The notes beneath the pieces were generated by a model. The model saw only the letters and a program-made list of their open reading frames with translations. It made no database searches and was not told the origin of the DNA. From NCBI RefSeq assembly GCF_009765825.1, contig NZ_LMUR01000018.1, forward strand, positions 636,666 to 700,665: a DNA stretch of 64,000 nucleotides, written 5' to 3'. This document shows, piece by piece, positions 8,817 to 18,804 of the stretch (its first letter is position 1; each line of letters begins with the position of its first letter). The translations under genes and the position numbers were made by a program. The DNA comes from Granulicella sp. L60. GTDB taxonomy: Bacteria > Acidobacteriota > Terriglobia > Terriglobales > Acidobacteriaceae.

Positions 8817-9770
8817 ATGACCCGATATCTTCTCGCTCTTGCACTTCTTACTGCGACTGCCGCTCAAGCCCAGGAAGGGCCCACCCCCACCCAGGCCCTT
8901 ATCGCGCTCGACTCCAAGTCTCCCGCAACCGTAGCCGCGGCCAATATCGTCCTCAAGGTTGACAATCGGGTTACGCCCTTAAGCAGCCTCACCCCTGTCC
9001 CATCCAACGGAGTCGAGGTTGCCCTGCTGCTCGACGACGGTCTTCGTACCAGTGTGGGTCGCGAACTCGAAGACATGAAGGCGTTCGTCACTGGCCTACT
9101 CCCCGGAACCGAGGTCTTCGTTGGCTATATGCAGAATGGCCGCGTCGTTCCCGGCGGCAAACTCTCCGGCTTCACCTCCGATCTCGCCGCAGCCGCACAG
9201 GCAGTGCGTCTTCCCATGGGTATGGCCGGCGCCAGCGCCAGTCCTTACTTCAGCCTCTCCGACTTTGTGAAGAACTGGCCTGGGAGCGCGGAGAACCAGC
9301 CGGTCGCCCAGACTGCTGCGCCCGTTCACAAGGCTCGCTTTGTCCTCATGATCACCAACGGAGTCGACCTGTTTAACGGCAGCACCAGCGTCCTCAACCA
9401 GGACAGCCCATACGTCGCCAATACGGTCACCGACGCCCAGCGTGCCGGAATCCCGGTCTACTCCATCTACTTCTCTGACGCGGGCTTCCGTGGTCGCGGC
9501 CGAAGCAGCAGCTTCAGCGGTCAGAGCTACCTTGCCCAGCTCTCTCAGGGGACAGGCGGCGTGGCCTACTATCAGGGTCTGGGAAATCCCGTCTCAATGG
9601 CTCCCTTTTTCAAGCAGTTTCAGCAAGCGGTCGCCGACACCTACGTCGCCACCTTCCCCGCCAATGCGGATAAGAAAATGGTCGGTCTCAGGGTCTCCAC
9701 AAACCTGCCAAAGACCAAGTTCCGCACCCAGGATCAGATCCGTCCGGGTACGGTTGTTCTCTCGCAGTAG
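8817..9770 (+). CDS. secreted VWA-like protein
   Basis: A 317-residue protein with a clear signal peptide (YLLALALLTATAAQAQ). It resembles the VWFA-related proteins common in Acidobacteria: strand VEVALLLDDGLRTSVG corresponds to the MIDAS strand, but the usual DxSxS metal motif is reduced to DDGLRTS, so metal binding may be altered. Later strands are recognisable (RFVLMITNGVDLF; AGIPVYSIYF), as is a C-terminal segment ending in VVLSQ. AAGGAA lies just before the ATG. It follows the TonB receptor by 153 bp; co-transcription is possible. Function unknown. Confidence 0.65.
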   Translation: MTRYLLALALLTATAAQAQEGPTPTQALIALDSKSPATVAAANIVLKVDNRVTPLSSLTPVPSNGVEVALLLDDGLRTSVGRELEDMKAFVTGLLPGTEVFVGYMQNGRVVPGGKLSGFTSDLAAAAQAVRLPMGMAGASASPYFSLSDFVKNWPGSAENQPVAQTAAPVHKARFVLMITNGVDLFNGSTSVLNQDSPYVANTVTDAQRAGIPVYSIYFSDAGFRGRGRSSSFSGQSYLAQLSQGTGGVAYYQGLGNPVSMAPFFKQFQQAVADTYVATFPANADKKMVGLRVSTNLPKTKFRTQDQIRPGTVVLSQ

Positions 9771-9784
9771 TCCGTAGGCTTCGC

Positions 9785-9820
9785 TCTGCGGCATGATCTG
9801 TCCCTCCGTCATGCCGCAGA
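9785..9820. terminator. perfect hairpin between convergent genes
   Basis: A 12-bp perfect stem (TCTGCGGCATGA / TCATGCCGCAGA) with a 12-nt loop sits between the convergent VWA-like and oxidoreductase genes. There is no long T tract, so it may act as a weak bidirectional terminator or as a 3'-end stabiliser. Confidence 0.5.
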
Positions 9821-9835
9821 ACGAATGTCCCGCAC

Positions 9836-10945
9836 CTACATATTGACTCCCGCCGCCCTATAGATTGCCTGGATATACTGCATGTCCCGCAGGCCTTCCT
9901 CTCCAGGGCTGGTTGGCGTCTGGTTCTTCAGCACGCACTCCGAGAAGTGTTCCGCCTCCCGTGTAAACTGCGCCGGATCCTGATCCTGGCTCGTCTCATC
10001 GATCACGACGCGGGGCGCGTCTGGGCTATTGCCCTCGTAGTTGGCCCGCAGCCGCACACCGGAGTAGTCATATACCGGCCCCATCTCTAGGTTGCCCTTG
10101 CTCCCGAAGACCTTGAAGTACCCCGACATCTGCGCTCCGTATGTACTGCTGCCTGTGGCCAGTACTCCTGAAGGAAACTTCAGCGTCCAGGACACGTTCT
10201 CCTCCATCGTGTCGAATCGCCCGTCGTGGTCGATCGTAGAGACCACACCGGTAAACTTTACCGGCTCCTCGCCTGTCAGATAGCGGCTCGCGTTCAGCAC
10301 GTAGATCCCTACATCGAACAGCGATCCGCCTCCCGCCAGCGCCTTGTTTAGCCTCCACTGGTTCGGCTTCGCATTGAAGCCGAACGCCCCGTTGATGGTC
10401 TCGACCGTCCCTATCGCACCATCGCGGATCAGCTTGATCGCCTTCAGATTCAGCGGATCATAGTGCAGCCGGTATCCGATCATCAGCTTCACCTGCATCA
10501 GCTTGCATGCGGCGATCATCGCCTCGGCCTCGCTCACCGTCGTCGACATCGGCTTCTCACACAGCACATGCTTGCCCGCCTTGGCCGACCGGATCGTGTA
10601 CTCCGCGTGCATGCTGTTCGGCAGCGCAACGTACACTGCGTCGATCGTCTTGTTCTCGCGCATCTTGTCCATGTCTTCGTAGCTGTAGATGGAGCTCTTC
10701 GGCACGCCATATTGCGCGGCGATCCGCTCGGCTTTATCGCGATGCCCGCTCACCAAACCCGTGATCTTCGAGTTGGAGCTCTGCTGTACCGCGCGCATGA
10801 AGTGGTCCGCAATCACCCCCAGTCCGATGACGCAGTAACCCACCTTGCCGTCACCCGGAGCTTCGGCAAATGACGATGATGGCAGCGCCCGTGCTGCAAG
10901 GCCCATTGCACCAAGTCTAGAAAAATCCCGACGCGAAATCCTCAT
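9836..10945 (-). CDS. Tat-exported Gfo/Idh/MocA-family oxidoreductase
   Basis: Started at the ATG at 10943-10945, preceded by AGAGGTGAC, giving 369 residues; the in-frame TTG at 10960 is less likely. The N-terminus carries a twin-arginine signal (RISRRDFSRLG), so the protein is probably exported already folded with its NAD(P) cofactor. A Rossmann domain (VGYCVIGLGVIADHFMRAV) is followed by the EKP motif (GKHVLCEKPMSTTVSEAE) and the alpha/beta substrate domain with GGGSLFDVGIYVLNASRY. Family members include glucose-fructose oxidoreductase and periplasmic sugar dehydrogenases; substrate not determinable. It is separated from groEL by a terminator and has its own transcription unit. Confidence 0.85.
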   Translation of the reverse strand: MRISRRDFSRLGAMGLAARALPSSSFAEAPGDGKVGYCVIGLGVIADHFMRAVQQSSNSKITGLVSGHRDKAERIAAQYGVPKSSIYSYEDMDKMRENKTIDAVYVALPNSMHAEYTIRSAKAGKHVLCEKPMSTTVSEAEAMIAACKLMQVKLMIGYRLHYDPLNLKAIKLIRDGAIGTVETINGAFGFNAKPNQWRLNKALAGGGSLFDVGIYVLNASRYLTGEEPVKFTGVVSTIDHDGRFDTMEENVSWTLKFPSGVLATGSSTYGAQMSGYFKVFGSKGNLEMGPVYDYSGVRLRANYEGNSPDAPRVVIDETSQDQDPAQFTREAEHFSECVLKNQTPTSPGEEGLRDMQYIQAIYRAAGVNM

Positions 10946-10998
10946 GTCACCTCTCTTCAAACTGCTGCAGCCATCCTAACCCAATGCTTAAAGAGCAA

Positions 10999-11021
10999 AG
11001 CCCCGGAGGATCTCCGGGGCT
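10999..11021 (-). terminator. intrinsic terminator downstream of groEL
   Basis: A GC-rich stem (AGCCCCGGAG / CTCCGGGGCT) lies just past the groEL stop. On the minus strand it is followed by TTGCTCTTTAA; on the plus strand it is followed by a run of six T, so it could stop transcription in both directions. Confidence 0.75.
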
Positions 11022-11045
11022 CGTCTTTTTTCGTAAAACAGCTTC

Positions 11046-12788
<1,743 letters not shown>

Positions 12789-12817
12789 TTATGCGGCAAA
12801 GCCGCGGTATACGGTAC

Positions 12818-13117
12818 TTACTTCTTGAGGATGCCGAGGACTTCTTCTTCGCGCATGATCAGCAGCTCTTCGCCGTCGATCTTGATCTCTGTGCCCGAGT
12901 ACTTGCCGAAGAGGATGTTGTCGCCAGCCTTCACATCCAGGGGAAATACCTTGCCTTCGTCGTTCGACTTGCCCTTGCCGACCGAGATGACCTCGCCCTG
13001 CTGTGGCTTCTCTTTTGCGGAGTCCGGGATGATGATGCCGCCACGAATGCTCTCGCCCTCTTCAATACGCCGAACCAGAATCCGGTCATGCAGCGGTGTA
13101 AACGATGTTGTCGCCAT
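12818..13117 (-). CDS. groES: co-chaperonin GroES (Hsp10)
   Basis: A 99-residue lid of the GroEL cage. The family pattern is complete: [14 protein letters not shown] at the N-terminus, the mobile loop ([18 protein letters not shown]), and [22 protein letters not shown] towards the end. A strong Shine-Dalgarno site (AAGGAGATG) precedes the ATG at 13115-13117. First gene of the groES-groEL operon. Confidence 0.98.
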   Translation of the reverse strand: MATTSFTPLHDRILVRRIEEGESIRGGIIIPDSAKEKPQQGEVISVGKGKSNDEGKVFPLDVKAGDNILFGKYSGTEIKIDGEELLIMREEEVLGILKK

Positions 13118-13285
13118 TGCTTTACATCTCCTTGGTGCAATTTTTGGCGAACGGGATCTCCGTCCGCGGTTACATCACGCGGCAAGTCCCGGCGAAGCCG
13201 TAACCTGCCGCAAAACTGTGGAGTAGCTGCCGCCATGGCCGCAAGGACCAGAACTCAAGGCCTCCCGCTCAAACCTCAAAGCCGG

Positions 13286-13312
13286 TTAGCACTCAAGCCC
13301 TCCGATTGCTAA
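13286..13312. promoter_or_regulatory. CIRCE operator (HrcA-binding inverted repeat)
   Basis: TTAGCACTC, nine spacer bases, then GATTGCTAA: this is the CIRCE consensus (TTAGCACTC-N9-GAGTGCTAA) with one mismatch. It abuts the -10 element of the groES promoter, the normal place for HrcA repression of heat-shock genes. hrcA itself is not in the window. Confidence 0.93.
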
Positions 13313-13340
13313 CGATAGTCAGCTCGATTCTCTCTGTCAA
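13312..13340 (-). promoter_or_regulatory. sigma-70-type promoter of groES-groEL
   Basis: On the minus strand TTGACA (13335-13340), a 17-bp spacer and TATCGT (13312-13317) form a good -35/-10 pair, immediately upstream of and overlapping by one base the CIRCE operator. Confidence 0.8.
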
Positions 13341-13454
13341 CTCCGCTACGTGAAATGTGAGTGAAAGTCACGCAAGCCTTTCGGCGCTTCAACTCTCCAG
13401 CCAGACCCGCCTCCGGGTGCCCCATATTCACTGCAAAAGTCGTAGAATGTAACG

Positions 13455-14015
13455 ATGCGGTCACGTTCCACCTTCTGTCTTTCACTCGCCCTTACATGCT
13501 GTATCGCCTTCGCCTCCGGTCTTACGGCCCACGCTCAGGATGCCAGCCCTACCCAGGACGCGCCCGTGGTCAAGCGTGGCCGCAAATACAAGGCTCCCCC
13601 CGCCACCTCGCACATTGAGGTCACCGTTCGCAAGAAGTTCAATGGCAAGCCCATCATGAACGCCGCCGTCATCTTCGACTCGAAGAAGGATGGCAAGGAC
13701 GAGGGCAATCTCGAGGTCAAGACCGACCCGGATGGCAAGGCCACCATCGATGTGATCCCCACTGGCAGCACCGTCCGCGTGCAGGTCATCGCCACGGGCT
13801 TCGCCACCTTTGCTGAAGAGTATCTGGTGACGGAATCCAGCCGCGAGATCGAAGTCTCCCTGCTCCGGCCGAAGGAGCAGGTCTCCGACTACGTGGACAA
13901 TGAGGGCAAGACCACGACCAGAAAGCCCGGAGTTCAGGAGCCTGCGAGGACGCCACCGCCGACGGCTCAGCCCATCCCTGCGCCTCCTGCTCCCAGCACC
14001 CCACCGCAGCAGTAG
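13455..14015 (+). CDS. secreted carboxypeptidase-regulatory-like domain protein
   Basis: A 186-residue protein with a signal peptide (FCLSLALTCCIAFASGLTAHAQ). The centre (about residues 50-135) is a beta-sandwich like CarboxypepD_reg/PEGA domains (VTVRKKFNGKPIMNAAVIF ... VQVIATGFATFAEEY), and the C-terminal 25 residues are Pro/Ala-rich (PPPTAQPIPAPPAPS), suggesting a flexible wall-spanning or linker tail. No catalytic motif is visible. It is divergent from groES, and 51 bp lie before the next gene. Function unknown. Confidence 0.65.
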   Translation: MRSRSTFCLSLALTCCIAFASGLTAHAQDASPTQDAPVVKRGRKYKAPPATSHIEVTVRKKFNGKPIMNAAVIFDSKKDGKDEGNLEVKTDPDGKATIDVIPTGSTVRVQVIATGFATFAEEYLVTESSREIEVSLLRPKEQVSDYVDNEGKTTTRKPGVQEPARTPPPTAQPIPAPPAPSTPPQQ

Positions 14016-14066
14016 CTCATCTGCTTCAACGTTTCAAGTCTTGAGTACAGGTAAGGCAGCAAAATC

Positions 14067-14798
14067 ATGGATAGTAAGCCGCTAAAAGGGAAGACAGTGC
14101 TCGTCACCGGAGCGGCCAAACGCATCGGCCGCGCTATCGCGCTTGTGCTTGCAGAGGCCGGCGCCAACGTGGCCATCACCTACCTCGGCTCTCAGGCGGA
14201 GGCGGAAGAGACAGTCCGCGCTCTGGCATCGTTCGACGTCGATGCTCTGGCTGTTCGCTGCGATCTTCGCGACCCCGAGAGCATCGTGCAGACGGTCTCC
14301 TCCGTGGTTGAAGAGTTTGGTCAGCTCGATCTCCTGGTTAACAACGCCGGGGTATTCGAGTCCGTTGCTCTTGAGAACATCTCAGCCGATCAGTGGGATG
14401 CCATGTTCACGACCAATACGCGTGCGCCCTTCCTGATGGCGAAGGCCGCGCATTCGCATCTTCGCGCTGCACGTGGGCGCATCCTGAACATTGGCTCTCT
14501 TGGCGGCCTCCATCCGTGGGCGACCCACGCGCACTACTGCACGTCTAAGGCGGCTTTGCATATGCTCTCGCAGACGATGGCGAAGGCCTGGGCGCCGGAG
14601 ATCAGCGTTAACTGCGTGGCTCCCGGCATGATCGTTCAGGGCGAGGTGGATGAGGCCTATGAGCACTTCGCTCGCAAGACTCCGATGCAGCGCAATGGGA
14701 CTGCGCAGGATGTCGCAGCGGCTGCGCTCTTCTTCGCCACCGCACCCCACTTTATCACCGGTCAGCTTCTGGCCGTTGACGGTGGGCTAGGCCTCTAA
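14067..14798 (+). CDS. SDR-family NAD(P)-dependent oxidoreductase (FabG/pteridine-reductase-like)
   Basis: A 243-residue classical short-chain dehydrogenase. The cofactor motif TGAAKRIGRAIA has the Arg typical of NADPH-preferring enzymes; NNAG is at LVNNAGVF, the catalytic Ser in NIGSLGG and the catalytic YxxxK as YCTSK; the C-terminal ITGQLLAVDGG motif is present. TGAAKRIGR is characteristic of the pteridine-reductase/FolM-like branch, but an FabG-like ketoacyl reductase cannot be excluded. It is followed by a roughly 190-bp repeat element that separates it from the convergent phosphatase gene. Confidence 0.85.
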   Translation: MDSKPLKGKTVLVTGAAKRIGRAIALVLAEAGANVAITYLGSQAEAEETVRALASFDVDALAVRCDLRDPESIVQTVSSVVEEFGQLDLLVNNAGVFESVALENISADQWDAMFTTNTRAPFLMAKAAHSHLRAARGRILNIGSLGGLHPWATHAHYCTSKAALHMLSQTMAKAWAPEISVNCVAPGMIVQGEVDEAYEHFARKTPMQRNGTAQDVAAAALFFATAPHFITGQLLAVDGGLGL

Positions 14799-14815
14799 AA
14801 CTCACTCAAGATTCT

Positions 14816-15009
14816 GTCCTGCTGGACGGGCCCACTGCTCGTGGGGAGGTCACTTCGTGACTTTTGTACCCCTACGGTTGCTCCTCTCGTTGGTCGGGAT
14901 TAGCCTATTGCCGACCAGCGGGAGGCCACTTTGCTGATGATCCTGCCACGACAAGGTATATGCGTCACGAAGTGACCTCCCGCTGAGTAAGCGGCCCGTC
15001 CGGCAGGAC
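14816..15009. repeat. 194-bp intergenic inverted-repeat element, copy A
   Basis: Arms begin GTCCTGCTGGACGGG and end CCCGTCCGGCAGGAC, each with an internal palindrome (GTCACTTCGTGAC / GTCACGAAGTGAC) and an inner pair GTTGGTCGGG / CCGACCAGCGGGAGG. It lies between the convergent SDR and phosphatase genes. Same family as 37670-37862 and 39131-39323. Confidence 0.85.
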
Positions 15010-15016
15010 ATTATCT

Positions 15017-15817
15017 TCAGCGGTCCTTACCGCCCACAAGCCGTTGCCACCAGCTCTTCGGTTTCAGATCCTCGTAGAGTTCGAGCGGTTCCATCTGCGG
15101 CGGCAGCGGCTTGCCTATAAACGCCGCCAGCGGATTCGACACGCACAGCAGATGCGCATAGTCCGGGCCGTATCTCTTCGCCACAAGGTCCAACGCCTCC
15201 TGCATCCTGGGTGGCCGTGAGCTGGTGTTATGAGCGTCGGTCGCGAGGAAGTGCACCCAGCGCTTCTCCAACAGGCTCTGCGCCATGCGCTCGGCGTGCT
15301 TGCCCATGCGGCCCACCACCGAGCCTGCCGTCACCTGGATCAGCACCCCGCCGCGCAGCCAGTCGATCAGCCGCTCTGGGTCGCTCTGCAGCGTTGGATT
15401 TCGTTCCGGGTGAGTCAGGATCGGCGTCAGTCCTGCGAGCTGGAGCTGGTAGAAGATATCGGTCAATCCGCGTGGCAGTCCGTAGTCGGGGACTTCGACC
15501 AGTAGGTATCCCTGGCCGTTGATGCTGTAGCGTTGCGGATCGAGCTTCGCCTCCTGGATGTTCTCGTACGACATGTGAAAGTCGCATCCGCGGCCAAGCT
15601 TCAGCCCTACGTTTTCGCTGTCGAGAAGCTGCCGCAGCTCTTGAATCTTGTCGGCGACGATGCCGGGCTCGTAGGCGTATTGGCCGTTCGCGTGGGGTGA
15701 GCATACGACGTGCGTGATGCCGTCAGCCGCAGCCATCTTCGCCATGGCAACCGAGTTATCGAGACTCGAAGCACCATCGTCCATGCCCCACAGTAGATGG
15801 TGGTGAATATCAATCAT
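15017..15817 (-). CDS. PHP-type tyrosine-protein phosphatase (CpsB/YwqE family)
   Basis: A 266-residue metal-dependent PHP-fold phosphatase. The N-terminal metal motif MIDIHHHLLWGMDDG, then THVVCSPHANG, LTPILTHPERNP and FLATDAHNTSSRPP supply the His/Asp/Glu ligands expected for CpsB/YwqE, which remove phosphate from the tyrosine-rich tail of bacterial tyrosine kinases that control capsule or exopolysaccharide export. A candidate substrate is the BY-kinase at 29018-31270 in the same window, about 13 kb away and on the same strand. No clear Shine-Dalgarno site precedes the ATG. Downstream of purQ by 35 bp, but functionally unrelated to it. Confidence 0.87.
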   Translation of the reverse strand: MIDIHHHLLWGMDDGASSLDNSVAMAKMAAADGITHVVCSPHANGQYAYEPGIVADKIQELRQLLDSENVGLKLGRGCDFHMSYENIQEAKLDPQRYSINGQGYLLVEVPDYGLPRGLTDIFYQLQLAGLTPILTHPERNPTLQSDPERLIDWLRGGVLIQVTAGSVVGRMGKHAERMAQSLLEKRWVHFLATDAHNTSSRPPRMQEALDLVAKRYGPDYAHLLCVSNPLAAFIGKPLPPQMEPLELYEDLKPKSWWQRLVGGKDR

Positions 15818-15852
15818 AGCGTTGCAAGCTTACCACCGTACACGGCGCTGTA

Positions 15853-16557
15853 TCAGTGCTTAGCGAGTGCGGTGAGGGACTCTGCCATGGCCTGGAATAG
15901 CAGGAGACCGTCCGCGGAGCCGAGCAGGGTTTCGCTCGATCGGTCGGGGTGCGGCATCAGTCCGAGCACGTTGCGGCCCTCGTTCAGAACACCCGCGATA
16001 TTTTCGAGCGAGCCGTTCGGATTTGCGGATGCGTTGATATCGCCCTGCGGGGTTGCGTAGCGAAAGGCGATGCGGTCTTCCTTCTTCAGCGTGGCCAGCG
16101 TGTCGGCGTCGCAGAAGTAGTTTCCTTCCATGTGACCGATGGGCATCTGCAGGATCTGCCCTTGTTTCAGGGCGTGCGTGAAGGGGGAGTCGGCGGTCTC
16201 GGTGCGGAGGTGGGTCTGCTTGCAGATGTAGTGTTGATGCGCGTTTCGCATCAGTGCGCCGGGTAGCAGAGCGGCTTCGCAGAGGATCTGAAATCCGTTG
16301 CAGATGCCCATGACGAGGCCTCCGTTGGCGGCGAACTTCTTGACCGATTGCATGACCGGAGCGAAGCGGGCGATAGCGCCGGTACGCAGGTAGTCGCCGT
16401 AGGCGAAGCCGCCGGGGACGAGGATGGCGTCGCAGCCCTGGAGGTCTTCAGAGGCGTGCCAGAGGTAGGTTACAGGCTGCTGGGCGATCGCTTCGACGAC
16501 GTGGTGGGTGTCATGGTCGCAGTTGGACCCGGGGAAGACCAGAACGCCAAATTTCAT
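15853..16557 (-). CDS. purQ: phosphoribosylformylglycinamidine synthase subunit PurQ
   Basis: A 234-residue class I glutamine amidotransferase supplying ammonia to PurL in step 4 of de novo purine synthesis. [17 protein letters not shown] is the PurQ N-terminus, the nucleophile Cys lies in [19 protein letters not shown] and the catalytic His/Glu in MPHPDRSSE. Length is normal for the small-PurL system, which needs PurS and PurL; neither gene is in the window, so the purine genes are scattered here. Confidence 0.95.
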   Translation of the reverse strand: MKFGVLVFPGSNCDHDTHHVVEAIAQQPVTYLWHASEDLQGCDAILVPGGFAYGDYLRTGAIARFAPVMQSVKKFAANGGLVMGICNGFQILCEAALLPGALMRNAHQHYICKQTHLRTETADSPFTHALKQGQILQMPIGHMEGNYFCDADTLATLKKEDRIAFRYATPQGDINASANPNGSLENIAGVLNEGRNVLGLMPHPDRSSETLLGSADGLLLFQAMAESLTALAKH

Positions 16558-16795
16558 GCTTTAAGGATAGCATTTTGCGCGATGGAGACTTGAAATCGGT
16601 ATGGTTTTGCAGAAAAAAGCGGGTTGTGGTGGAGGGTGCGGTTTTAGAGGGGGTTTGTACGTTTCCACCATGCAAACTGATGGTTTGTTGCTGGTGAGTT
16701 GTGGTGATTAGCGTGGCAGACGTGGTGATTTGGCACCACGTCTGCGAACGGCTAAAAGTACGACAGGTTTTTGAAGTTTATTTTTTGACCATCTT
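16558..16795. other. non-coding stretch with a perfect hairpin
   Basis: No credible gene. It holds a perfect 12-bp inverted repeat at 16716-16745 (GCAGACGTGGTG / CACCACGTCTGC, 6-nt loop) beyond the amylase stop. There is no T tract after it on the minus strand, so termination is uncertain. The purQ side is G-rich. Confidence 0.5.
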
Positions 16796-18133
16796 CTAAG
16801 CCGGGGCGTAGATGGCGAAGCCTCGGGGAGGGGCGGGGAACTCGGAGTTGCCATCGGCGTCGGTGGTGCGCTCGTCCGGGTGGGCGGTGTCGTGGCCGTC
16901 CCAGGCGATAGGTGTGAACTTCTGATTCGGCCACTTGGTTTTGACCGAGGTGCCGGACCACTTGTCACCGAGGTTGTTGAGTACGTAGATGAGGCCAGGC
17001 TGATCGACCTTGTCGTCCTTGAATCCAACGCGCTGCATGATGTAGAGGTCGGGGTCGGCGTGGAGGATCTGGGAGTCGCCGCCGGCGAACTTGTGGTGAG
17101 CGGTGATGAGGGCGTCGATTCCGTTGGGTGTGCCAGGGCGGGCGAGACTGTTGTTGTAGTAGTCGTACCAGAAGATGCTGGGGTAGCCCTCGTGCACCAT
17201 GATGAACGAGTAGGCCATCATCTTGTCGTTCACGATGGCGTTGTCGCCCATGTCGTGGTTATCGACGAAGGTGGCGGCGTGCAGGGGGCGCTTCATCACG
17301 ACCGCGCCGCCGTCGGTCAGGTTGCGCAGGTCGTAGTTCGGCGTGTCGCAGACGTCCTTCAGTTTGTAGCGCAGCGGAAAGTCGAAGGCTGCGATCTGGG
17401 TGTCGGTCATCTTGTTTACTTTGTCGAGCCACTTCTCGATGTCTTCGCCGCCTGACCACATCTCTCCGACGACGTAGGGTGTGAACTCCTTGTCGTCTTT
17501 GACGTAGCGATACTTGGCCAGCAGACCGATCATCCATGCGCCGTATCCCTTGACGAAGTCGAAGCGGAAGCCGTCGAAGCCGAGCTCTTCGATCAGGAAG
17601 CGGGCGTACTCGAACATGGCGGTGTAGACGGCGGGGTTGCGATGGCAGAGATGAGGGAAGCCGGCGAAGTTTTCGCCCTCCATCATCACCTGCTCATAGC
17701 GGCTGGGATGGAAGCAGTTCCAGTCGCGGGGAAACTTGCCGGACTTCGGATTGAACTTGGTCCAGCGCTTCTGTCCGTCGAGGGGATTGACCTCCTCCTC
17801 ATCGGCTCCGGAGTTGTGGTTGATGACCATGTCTGCGTAGAGCCCGATGGTATGTTCGTGCGCCTTGGCGATCAGTGCTTCCAGCTCGGCACGGTTGCCG
17901 TAGAGCGTCTTGACGCCACCCTTCTGGTCGAAGTCGCCGAGGTCGAAGTAATCGTATGGGTCGTATCCGACGGAGGTGTGGTCGGAGGCCTTCGAGACGG
18001 GCGGAAGCCAGAGGGCGTTGAATCCGGCCTTGTTGAGGTCCTCAATCTTTTCTGCGATTGTGTTCCACCAGTTGCCCTCTTGCTTCTCTGCCTTCGGCGC
18101 ATCCCAGTAAAAAGCCTGCATCATGACTGCCAT
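16796..18133 (-). CDS. cytoplasmic alpha-amylase, GH13 family
   Basis: A 445-residue glycoside hydrolase without a signal peptide, so it probably acts on intracellular glycogen or imported maltodextrins. All GH13 regions are visible: ADMVINHNSG (region I), FDGFRFDFVKGY with the nucleophile Asp (region II), VVGEMWSG with the acid/base Glu (III) and FVDNHDMGD with the transition-state Asp (IV). The N-terminus (MMQAFYWDAPK) is that of the bacterial/plant-type liquefying alpha-amylases (GH13_5/6-like). GGAGATT precedes the ATG. Divergent from the AI-2E-like gene. Confidence 0.9.
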   Translation of the reverse strand: MAVMMQAFYWDAPKAEKQEGNWWNTIAEKIEDLNKAGFNALWLPPVSKASDHTSVGYDPYDYFDLGDFDQKGGVKTLYGNRAELEALIAKAHEHTIGLYADMVINHNSGADEEEVNPLDGQKRWTKFNPKSGKFPRDWNCFHPSRYEQVMMEGENFAGFPHLCHRNPAVYTAMFEYARFLIEELGFDGFRFDFVKGYGAWMIGLLAKYRYVKDDKEFTPYVVGEMWSGGEDIEKWLDKVNKMTDTQIAAFDFPLRYKLKDVCDTPNYDLRNLTDGGAVVMKRPLHAATFVDNHDMGDNAIVNDKMMAYSFIMVHEGYPSIFWYDYYNNSLARPGTPNGIDALITAHHKFAGGDSQILHADPDLYIMQRVGFKDDKVDQPGLIYVLNNLGDKWSGTSVKTKWPNQKFTPIAWDGHDTAHPDERTTDADGNSEFPAPPRGFAIYAPA

Positions 18134-18253
18134 TGGTGAATCTCCGATGTGTGTGTCTACACTGGCCCGAAGCTACGTTTGAGATAGGAGGGGCGCGCTA
18201 AGCTATAGTTCTGCTTTAGCAGGTCTGATGCGGTGGAGGACGGTCAGGTTGGT

Positions 18254-18739
18254 ATGGACATTCGAAACAACAATACGACCGCGAATCTGAAGACGGCGGG
18301 CGGTGCGCTGCTGAACTGGTGGCGGGCGGCTACGCTGGATGCGCTGATCGTCGGCGTTCTGTGGCTGGTCGGGCTGGAGCTGATACACGTTCCGTTCGCG
18401 CCGATGTGGGCGATTCTAGGCGGGCTGCTGCAGATTATTCCTACGTTCGGCGGGATGATCGCGCTGATCGGGCCGGTGCTGGCGGTGGCCTTCAGCGGGC
18501 ACGATGAGTGGAGGCTGGGGCTGGTGCTCGGGCTCTACGGGCTGATCGTAATTCTGGAGGGCCTGGTGATTGGGCCGTACGTTCTGCATCGCACGACGAA
18601 GGTTCCGTGGTGGGCTGCGTTCCTGGGGCCGATTGTGCTGGGGATCATCATTCCGTTTTGGGGTGTGCTGCTTGCGCCTCCGCTGTTGGCGGTGGTGTTT
18701 GCGTTTCGCAAGCAGACGCCTCCTGCGCCTCCACTCTGA
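18254..18739 (+). CDS. half-length AI-2E-family membrane protein
   Basis: A 161-residue very hydrophobic protein with about five membrane segments. It matches only the C-terminal half of AI-2E/PerM-family transporters: IVGVLWLVGLELIHVPF, GGLLQIIPTFGGMIALIG and VILEGLVIGPYVLHRTTKVP correspond to the conserved core. Full family members have about 340 residues, and the upstream 120 bp hold no missing half. The ATG at 18254 follows GGAGGA by about 13 nt; a GTG at 18233 is an alternative. Either a remnant of a truncated gene or a stand-alone short version; the frame is intact and codon use normal. Confidence 0.62.
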   Translation: MDIRNNNTTANLKTAGGALLNWWRAATLDALIVGVLWLVGLELIHVPFAPMWAILGGLLQIIPTFGGMIALIGPVLAVAFSGHDEWRLGLVLGLYGLIVILEGLVIGPYVLHRTTKVPWWAAFLGPIVLGIIIPFWGVLLAPPLLAVVFAFRKQTPPAPPL

Positions 18740-18804
18740 ACGATGGCTTCATGTGTTTTTCTATGTCGCCCCGGCCGCATCGAATATCAGTGAGGTGATT
18801 GCTA

